64,000 nt of DNA from Ryuthela nishihirai. Taxonomy: Eukaryota; Arthropoda; Arachnida; Araneae; Heptathelidae. A program made the translations under genes and the position numbers. The stretch is taken from contig JAWZYU010000762.1 in NCBI GenBank assembly GCA_038380435.1, positions 1 to 64,000 on the forward strand, read 5' to 3'. The notes beneath the pieces were generated by a model that searched no databases, was not told the origin of the DNA, and saw nothing but the letters and a program-made list of their open reading frames with translations. Positions 55,591-64,000 of this stretch are shown piece after piece; the first letter of the stretch is position 1; each line of letters begins with the position of its first letter.

Positions 55591-56309
55591 GAACTAATGG
55601 TTGGGCGAGGAAAAAAAAATTCTTTGCTTAATTTTTGATTTCTTCATTTTCGTATTTGTCGTTACAGTAGGCGTAGAAATATATCTATATCGTAAATGAT
55701 CAAACGGCAGTTTTTTTTTATGTACAGGTTTTCACATCTATTTGACCCATTACCGCCTGTCTGGATAGCCTTCTACAAAAAGAGCGAAAATAGATATGCC
55801 TAAACAAGCAATTCCATTCATTGGTTTAAGATAACTTAAAGTTAATTTATTTTAATAACATTCAAAATAATTTACTTATTAAGATTTTATTTAAATGTTT
55901 CCGAATATTTTAAAAATATTTCAAATAACTAGCAGTTAATATTTTAGGATTAGAAATTCTTTTTGATTTACACACTTTGTTTCTGAAATATATTGTAAAA
56001 ATTAAAGTGGGAACATTGGACATTCTCATTCTACTGGGTGACGTCACTTCCGTGTTTTCGCGATATCGTTTGTAATCCTTATTTAACCGCTGTATTCTTC
56101 TAGTAATTTAACTTTTAATTTATATTCACACGTTATAGTTTTTATTCTGAGGAAGTCATACAATCTGTAGCTGAATTTCTTATCACTGTGGTAAATAATA
56201 ATTATTGATGACACATTTGAAATTTCGGTACGAGAATAGATAGTTTCGTCGCTGCAGTGTAAAATTTTACCTTTAGGCCTTTGTAATTACTTTACGAGTT
56301 ATTTGTTTC

Positions 56310-57190
56310 GCAGAGTTGCCTGGTATAGCTCTGTGCTGTCCAACTGCTTCTTCGGCTCTGTCATCCAAAGATTATTATCAGGAGCTAACTGATCCTTTAC
56401 ACGTTTATTAAGCTCTCTATAATGTTTTCTATTAGAATTAATATTGATTCAGGACATTCCTGTAGTTCTTTCTTTCTAAAATAAACTCAAGTGCCTTGTC
56501 ACTCGGATAATTATGCGTCCTCTGTTTCATTTTACGTAAGAGTACCTGTTAGTTTGCAAAAAAGTCTATTTTAGGTGGTCACATTTTTCCTGAACTTAAG
56601 TAGCAAGTAAACCACGACTGTCATAATGAGTAAGTAACCTATCATGATAAGATGTACTCTAATTAGGTCTTTCACAGCTTCATAATTAAAGGTAAATTTT
56701 TTAACCTTAACACAACACTTCTTAAGTTTAAAACGCAAAACGCTTTTAACAAGATAATGGTCAGATCCAATTTCAGCTTCCGAATATGACCTGTTCTTTG
56801 TAACAGAAGTAGTCCATTTGCTGTTAATTAATATATAATCTACAAAGTTCTTATGCAGCCCATGAGATGAAACCCACGTGTACTTATGTATGTCGCGGTG
56901 TTTGTAATAAGTGTTAGTTATTGTAAAACCATTGAGGTTAACATTGACATTGACGTCACGAAGAACAAGGGTAACATCTCATTTCTTCACAGAATTCGAA
57001 ATACCTTGAAGTTGTCTGTAAAACCTATTTTCTCATCGTCATCGGCATTCAAAGTGGTGGCATAACAGTAGATAAGTTTGAAGTCCTTAACCCTTGTCTG
57101 TAATTTTGCTGTAAAGAACCTTTCATTAATATCCTAGGAGAGCATCACTAGCGTCTCATGCCTTGGTGATGTTTATTCTCTTTCTTCACC
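56310..57190 (-). pseudogene. RTE-like retrotransposon fragment, badly decayed
   Basis: Parallels 60990-61900 of the element at 59.47-62.3 kb: the linker region at 56310-56630, then endonuclease sequence to about 57130. Many stops and indels, and a deletion near 56935. No usable frame. Confidence 0.7.
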
Positions 57191-57199
57191 GAAAATTTC

Positions 57200-58190
57200 A
57201 GATAGTCACGGTGAATCCGAAAAACTTTTGAAAGAGGTACTAGGTTAAAAGGAATGCATCTTATTTCTCGTCTATAATTTTTAGTAAATTTGGTATACAA
57301 GATATCGAAAAATATTAGTGCGGAAGAGGAAACAAACTCCTCTGTTGGGAATACGAAACAATGTAAATGTCACTTCCTCCGGATTGTGTAAACAATGCAT
57401 TCTGAAACGTCACTCTCCGATGTCATTCGCCTCTTATTGAATTCGTCCAACGCTTTTGTCGCTGTTCCATTAGTCGCGTTAGCTATTAAAATATGGCGAA
57501 GAAGTCATCCTATTTTGAGGGTCTGTAATTATCAGAGCTTTGCCTATCGCGAACAGATTCGAGTATAATAAGGAGCCACAGACAAGGTCCTTGCGGTTGA
57601 TAAATAACGTCAGCCTGTCCTTCCGTAACTTAGATCTCTGGTGGTCGAAAAGTTTCAGCTAAAGCCAGTTAAATAATATTCGTGAAGTGTTTGTGGTTCT
57701 TTTATATTTTCCTTCAGGTAAGTAATTTTGTAATGAATAATTAGTTAAGAGTATAGGTAATCTAATTCTACAGTTTTTAGCCTAAGAGCTATGAAATTTC
57801 GGACGGTTTCGAACCAACAAATAGTACGCAGCACATTATTCTGATTATGGGACATAAAATTGATAGCTAAGCGCTATTTGACGTGTCGACCACTTTATTT
57901 TGGCTCGTCATACGGACATTATTCATTTCCTATGCTTTTCACACACCCTACGGAACGGCAACAGAATTTCCTTGTTATGCCAGTGAGAAACGTTACTTGG
58001 AAGCTCTAAAATATGCATTTAATGGAAAAATGTCACTGATGATAAATTAAAGATCATAATCAAATATTTTTTTTAAATATCGGTTTTAAAAAACATTGTT
58101 TTAGTTATATAAAAATATTGTTTAGTCTTCAGTGGTATGCCAGTGAGAAACTGGAATTATTATTTCAGCAGGTAAATTAGAATTACTAAT
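57200..58190. repeat. Interior of the fold-back structure, old repeat
   Basis: 57230-57720 shares blocks with 8391-8890. The remainder to 58190 has no open frame or recognised element. Confidence 0.4.
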
Positions 58191-59045
58191 CCTATCGCGA
58201 AAATACGGACATGACGTCATCTATCGTATGTCCAAGTGTTGCCACCATAATTTCTATAAGATCTTTCAAAACCAAAGTATGTATAAATCGAAAAGAATTT
58301 CTAATCCTAAAATATTAACTGGTAGTAGTTATTTCCTTTTTTTAATTTTGGTAAATATTTTTATAATATTCTGAAATATTTAAATAAAATCTTAATAAGA
58401 AAATTATTTTGAGTGTTATTAAAATAAGTTAACTTTAAGTTATCTTAAACCAATGAATGGAATTGCTTGTTTAGGCATATTTATTTTCGCTCTTTTTGTT
58501 GAAGGCTGTCCAGACAGGCGGTAACTAGGTGGCTTTCACGAAACGCGTTTCCCTATGGTGTCCAACGAGAAATTCCTAGATCGAGGCTAGGTGTGAATCT
58601 CTTACGTATGTCATAGGCAACTTTGTCCTTAGGGGTAAAGAACGGTTTTTCCTGTGTTCACAAAGAACAACTCTGTGGTTTAATCTAAGGCTTCTATTAC
58701 ACGTTTCGCTGTACTGTACATTACCTTCTTCTTAGCTCTGAGCAATGCGTTTCCGTGTAGTGGGTAAATTATATATTTATCGCCACGTTGACATTTCTTG
58801 GGCTCGTTACGTCACCCTATCAGCTCGATATATCTGTTGCGAATATGAGACGTTGGTTTCAAACTTCGTCCACGATAATGGGCAAATACATCTGAAAGCA
58901 TGTACATAAAAATACTGCCGTTTGATCATTTACGATATAGAACTATTTATACGCGTACTGTAACGACGAATGGCGAAATGAAGAAATCAAAAATTAAGCA
59001 AAGAATTTTTTTTCCTCGGACAACCATTAGTCCTACTGACCGAGC

Positions 59046-59461
59046 CTAAATGAAAGGGGTGGTTTGTGGTCGACAGCGACAAATAGCGTTTAACTATAAA
59101 ATTTATATCTCATAATCAGATTAATGTGCTGTACAGTAGCTCTCGGTTGAAATTTCATAACTCTCGTGTTAAAAAGTGGAAAATTACACTACCTCTACTG
59201 TAAATTAATTATTCAGTACAAAGTTACTTACCTGAAAGAATTTATAAACGAACCACCAACACTTTATGAATATTATTAAACTTGATTCACCTGATATTTT
59301 TTCGAACAGCAGAATGGTGGTTTAGAGAAGGGAATAGGGAATACAGTCCGTGTGTATTTTTTAATCGCATAGACCTTGCCAATGATTGCTTATTACACTG
59401 TAATGTGTTCCCGGCTATGCAAAGGTCCAAAAATATGAAAAAAAAAAAAACTCAAATTATA
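59046..59461. other. Unassigned non-coding stretch
   Basis: The 88-codon frame at 59282-59548 has no recognisable domain and runs into the RTE 3' end. An A run at 59438-59450 is present. Confidence 0.4.
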
Positions 59462-60776
59462 TCAATTATTATTCGCCAATCTATAATTATTCGTACGGGC
59501 AACATGGCGAAACCAACGGAGTCTCTCTCTGCAAAATATGCTGCTTAAAGGAGGTTGCAAACTCCTTTGCCTAACCTGATCATTAGTTTCAAAGTTGAAC
59601 CACCTAATGCCCAAGATACTGCGTATGCATCTGGAATCAAAAGCATCTAGTTTCCTGTTATCTTGTTTACAAAGTGTCCAAGTTTCACTACCGTAACTAA
59701 CCCTAGAAAGAACCAAACTATTATACAGTCTAATTTTAGTCTTTAGGTGTATACGCCTATTTCTCCACACTCTACATAGGTTCTTAAAAGTCCCGGCAGC
59801 AATCCCTATTCGTCTGTTAATCTCGTGCCGCACATCACCATTATCTGTTAGATAGCTCCCAAGATAATTAAACTGTGATACCTGCTCAAGACTACAACCA
59901 TTCAGATTAACTGAATCACAGCCTGCCTGACCAATTTTCATCACTTTAGTTTTCTCTCTGTTTATAACCAAACTTACTCTACTTCCAGTCTCATCAACAG
60001 CTCGAATGAAAGAGTTCATCTCATCAACATCTTTTGCCAAAAGGGCTAAATCATCAGCCTAATCTATATCAGAAATTTTCGTATCTCCAGTCCATTAAAG
60101 GCCAAAATCTTTCCCTTGAAGTGAATTTCGCATAACGTAATCAATAACCAATATAAAGATAAAAGGCGACAAAATGGACTCTTGTGGAACAGCAGAAGTA
60201 ATGCTAAAGCAATTGCTACAAGCCTTACAAGCTTTCACACACGACTCAGTGTTATTATAGAGAGTTTTCAGTATGTTAACTAACTTGTCACGTATACCAT
60301 ATGATCTCACAATCAAGTACAAATCATGACGATCAACAGAGTCGAAAGCCTTTTGGAAATCAACAGAGCTACCAACCAAAGGTTTTGGAAACTCTAAACA
60401 TTTCTCAAGAATCTGCGTAAGTGAAAATATCTGATCCACACATCCCTTACCTCTTTCTGAATCCACATTGCTCATAACGCAATTGCCTGTCAACCAGATT
60501 CTTAATTCTATTAAGCACAATCATGGAAAGAACTTTACCTGGAACAGAGAGTAGGCTGAAACCCCTATAGTTATCACAAGAACTGCGATTACTTTTCTTG
60601 AAAATTGGGATAACAATAGCTCTGGTAAAATTCTTAGGAACCATGCCTTTATCATAAAAGATATTCAGTTTTTCAGTCATCCAAGTGGTAACCGAAACAT
60701 TCCCAGTTCTGAGCATTTCTGTAGTAATTTCGTTTACCCTTGGGAATTTATGAGGTTTAAGTTTAGAAACATCCAA
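59462..60776 (-). pseudogene. RTE-like reverse transcriptase domain
   Basis: Pieces at 60776-60447, 60520-60095 and 60040-59462. Seen: IVIPIFKK, DNYRGFSLLSVPGKV, QCGFRK, motif A VDFQKAFDSVD, motif B decayed from the family's QGS to VPQESILSP, and motif C where the Tyr codon of YADD is TAG (60062-60060) followed by ADDLALLAKDV. Then FNYLGSYLTDNG, SYGSETWTL and RWFRHVAR. The stop in the active site makes it inactive. Confidence 0.85.
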
Positions 60777-61199
60777 AATAAATTCAGATTGTCTTATAGG
60801 GCCACCATTAAAGGCATCAATGCATGTATCATCATTCGAAAAAATGATGAAGAACTAACCGCATTGTTTAGAACATCACTGAAATGCTCAGCCCATCTAG
60901 CCATGAGAGAATCCTCACCTTCTATAACCTTACCTTGTTTATGCTTCAATCCCTGTATACCTGTCTGTTTTTCACCACACAAAACATTAACTATCTGGTA
61001 CAGCTCTCTGGTGTTGTGCTGTCTAACTGCTTCCTCGGCTTGTCAGTCAAACCATCATGCCAAAGATTCTTATCAGCAGCTAACTGATCTTTTACACGTT
61101 TATTAAGTTCTCTGTAATGCTTTCTATTAGGACTAGTAGGGTATTGGATCAAGGACATTCCTGAAGTTCTTTCTTTCCAAAATAAGCTCAAGTGCCTTA

Positions 61200-62140
61200 T
61201 CACTCAGATAATTCTGCCCTCCATTGTTCCTTTTTTCCTAAAAGAGTACTGTTAGTGTCCAAAAAAGTCTGTTTAAAGTGGTCCCATTCATCCTCAACTT
61301 CAGTAGTAAGCATACCATGACTGTCATAATGACTAAGTAACCTATCACGGTAAGCTTTGGCTATAACTGGGTCTTTCAGAGCTTCAGTATTAAAAGTAAA
61401 TTTTTTAACCCTAACACAACAATTTTTAATTTCAAGTTGCAAGACACTTTTAACAAGGTAATGGTCAGATCCAATTTTAGCTCCCCTATATGACCTGGTA
61501 TTCCTAACAGAACTAGCCCATTTGCTGTTAATTAATATATAGTCAATCATATTCTTATGCAGCCCATCGGATGAAACCCATGTGTACTTGTGTATGTCGT
61601 GGTGTTTGTAATAAGTGTTAGTTATTCTGAATCCATTGAGTTTACTTACCTGGAGGAGACGTTGCCCATTGCCATTGCAGCTACCGATGCCAAAAGGGCC
61701 AATTACCCCTCCCGAAAGGTCAGAGTTAGTACCAACTTTGACATTGAAGTCACCAAGAACAAGGGTAATATCTCCTTTCTTGACAGAATTCAAATATCCT
61801 GAAGTTGTCCATAAAACTTATCCTTCTCATCCTCATCCTCGGTGGGGGCATAACAGCCTATAACATTCAAGTCTTTAACGCTTGTCTGAAATTTTGCTGT
61901 AAGAAGCCTTCCATTAATGCACTCATATCCTAGAAGAGCATCACTAGCGTGTCTGGTGAGAAGCAGACCCCCGCCTTGCTGAATCTTATTGTCGTCCTCC
62001 CTTAAAATTTTCTTTTTATGAATCTGACCTTTATCTGTCGATTTGCTCTCTTGCAAGCCGAGAATATCTAAATTAGAATTCTTGTGTGAGAACATTAAGA
62101 GAGTAAGCTCTGTGCAGAGTCCTCACATTCCAACTACCTA
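61200..62140 (-). pseudogene. RTE-like endonuclease domain
   Basis: From SWNVRTL (62133, minus strand) through LQESK, CYAPTEDEDEKDKF, a frameshift near 61792, LGDFNVKVG, YTWVSSDG, MIDYILI and GSDHYLVKS to about 61200. The N, E, Y, D/N and S/D/H motif residues of APE endonucleases are still present, so the lesion is mainly the frameshift. Linker pieces follow at 61203-60991 and 60982-60794. Confidence 0.8.
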
Positions 62141-62300
62141 TGGAGAGAAAATGGTTAGTGGGATGTTTAAAGAAACTATGTTTATTGAGAGAGAGAATGC
62201 CGAGAATATCAAACAGCCCCCTAATCGCAGACATGTTCCCCCACCACTAAAGGCTCAAGTCATCTACACTGGAAGACTTCCTCCAATGTAGAATTTGACG

Positions 62301-63650
62301 ATGCCAATAGAAGCAAAGAGTTCAGGTGGCTGCGATGACCTCTGCTCAGGATTATCCACCAGCTGATAAACATATCCTGTGAATCTATTCACTTGGGGCT
62401 GTCAACCCAGAAACAAACAGAAAACATAGCGGAAGATCATCCCTCCACAGAAGCCCACCAGTGCAGCAAAATCAGGATCCATAATCAAGCTCAGAGCCAT
62501 ATATCTGTCCAGTCCAGTGGGTATATGGTCAGCACCTGGACCCTGTGTGGTTGACCACTCCTCAGTAGGGTGGAAAAATGAGAAAAGTAGCCGTAGTTGT
62601 CGAGATCAGTAGGCCACACTGATCTGGCAGCCCTTCCCTTCCGTTAACTTCCACAAGAGAGTATCTCTTTTGAAAGGTCCCCCACATTTCCACCCCGCTA
62701 AGAACCCATTGAAATTCTTCTCAATTTACATAAATATCACGGCACTTTCAACATAAGGAAAACTTTAAAACATATTACTATCGACTAAATTAAAACCGTT
62801 TTCTCGAATTCTTTAGAATACACCACTGTACACTATTCATGAGACAAAATCATATTAACTCCAACATTGCCACCAAATACACCTGAACAGTAGAAATATC
62901 AAATACCCTATATATATATACACACAACATACCGAGAGGAAAAATATAAATACTTAAAAAGAAAGAAACCAATCCTGCTATTCTTAAAGAGATTTTCTCC
63001 AAACCTCAATTAGAAGTTTAGAAAACACAGCTCAAAGCTAAACTCTATAAATTACACAGATTCAATTATTTTTAAACCTCTTAACAGGAAAGGAAATTAA
63101 AAAAAGAATCAACAATAAACTATATTCTAGTGAGCTACGTAACTCATAACTTATGATCATTTCCGCTTCCTTTCTGCTAAACTGTCACTTTACATTATCA
63201 GATTTAAACATCATTCGAACATGGAAATTTTTTCTCACCAAATATCTACAGTTGATTAATCATTTCACCGTCTAATACAGAAAATAAATCACATCAGATC
63301 TACATATTATGAAATTAAAATCTTGTAAATAATCTCTCTCATATCAACTTCATCTTACACCTAAAATATGTTCATATTTGCAATAATACTACACATACGT
63401 TGCTACTTTGACGAAAGAATATCATGCACTTCCGGTTATAGCGATATAATTGTTGGAAATTTTAGTATTTCCGGCTACGCGTAGAAGATTAAGCAGGTTT
63501 GGTTTCCGAATATAAAAAATAGACCTGGTATTTTAAGACGTATACCTGATTTGAAAACCATATATTGCGATAACAGACGTTATATAGCGAATGGTTAGTC
63601 ACAGCGAGGTAATTATCAGAGTTTATAATTCAAATAGGAAAGGGGGATAT
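62301..63650. other. RTE upstream region and AT-rich stretch
   Basis: 62300-62700 is moderately GC-rich and may be the RTE 5' UTR ('ccactcctcagtagggtgg' at about 62550). 62700-63650 is AT-rich with no open frame or recognisable repeat. Confidence 0.45.
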
Positions 63651-64000
63651 GTTTTCAACAGGATTCTGAATAGAAAGTAGTTGATTATGAATTAATACAA
63701 AGTCTGAAGATTAGATATAACACTGTGACTTTTAAAATTTTTTTATATTTAGATTATTCATTGTGAATAATTTATTTTGAAATTTTTCATTGTCAATTAT
63801 CATTGATTATTCATTGTCAATAATTTATTTTGAAATTTTGTGAGGTTTCGTAATTAGTAGGGTAAATCCGGTCTTGGGATATTAATTCAACGTTACATCA
63901 TACTGGGCGATCCTTCTCGAGGTTTTCCAAAATGCAATTTAAATTCGAGTTTTGAATATCGAAAAAACCTGACATTTCGGTTGTTTCACCTCTGAGCGGC
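63651..64000 (+). repeat. Second copy of the repeat at 135-480, running into S1
   Basis: Matches the window start, with a local duplication of 'attattcattgtcaataatttattttgaaatt'-type sequence at 63745-63835. Ends in an S1 tail fragment (63977-64000, minus) cut by the window edge. Confidence 0.7.

Larger units (their letters stand above)
55585..59045. mobile_element. Fold-back structure with K-like inner ends
   Basis: Left arm 55585-56066 is the inverse of right arm 58197-59045, which has about 390 extra bases (58530-58905). The arms meet the interior at GTGACGTCAC...GTGTTTTCGCGAT (56038-56066) and its inverse (58196-58219), which resemble K ends. The interior holds an RTE fragment and the old repeat shared with 8.4 kb. 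No transposase. Confidence 0.65.
59462..62300 (-). mobile_element. RTE-like non-LTR retrotransposon, disabled
   Basis: One long ORF, now in pieces, reads minus from about 62300 to 59462: endonuclease, linker, reverse transcriptase and a C-terminal region ending in RLRWFRHVAR, typical of RTE-clade proteins. The 3' end is rich in short ATAATTGAT-like units, not a poly(A). Best-preserved of three copies in the window. Confidence 0.8.

Overview
The window is animal nuclear DNA made almost entirely of transposable elements. I see no host protein-coding gene. The host-gene remains are one split U2 snRNA gene and four copies, whole or partial, of 5S rRNA. Ends of the 5S copies (GTCAAC...GTTGAC) and the U2 3' half look arthropod-like; a chelicerate is my guess, but the sequence does not prove it.

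The centrepiece is 19.4-27.0 kb on the minus strand. A U2 snRNA gene is cut after its 43rd base and resumes 7.4 kb later at base 39. Between the halves lie two retroelements, each flanked by U2 sequence. Element A (21554-26922) is a complete APE-type non-LTR retrotransposon with an intact 438-residue zinc-knuckle ORF1 and an intact 1149-residue endonuclease/reverse transcriptase ORF2. It fits the Tx1/Keno type known to target U2. Element B (19562-21532) is about 2 kb, has an N-terminal C2H2-type zinc-finger ORF and no reverse transcriptase. The two share the same 3' junction (U2 base 39) but have different target duplications (5 and 21 bp).

Upstream, 11.75-18.8 kb on the plus strand holds a decayed relative of element A (LINE-2) that is not in a U2 gene. 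An RTE-like element decays at 59.47-62.3 kb (minus), with fragments at 46.0-46.9 and 56.3-57.2 kb.

The rest (0-11 kb, 27-55 kb, 55-59 kb) is a mosaic of non-coding repeats: two tRNA-derived SINE families (here S1, Met-tRNA-like head; S2, ending in the palindrome CAAGCAGCTGCTTG); a family with long imperfect terminal inverted repeats carrying TGACGTCA (here K); a 1.2-kb promoter-like repeat (part of block B); palindromic and hAT-like MITEs; and 5S cassettes. Blocks of 3-5 kb of this mosaic are duplicated in inverted, interlaced orientation: 33.75-38.63 with 49.20-54.05, and 30.29-33.70 with 41.00-43.91. The names S1, S2, K, A-block, B-block and LINE-2 are local labels.
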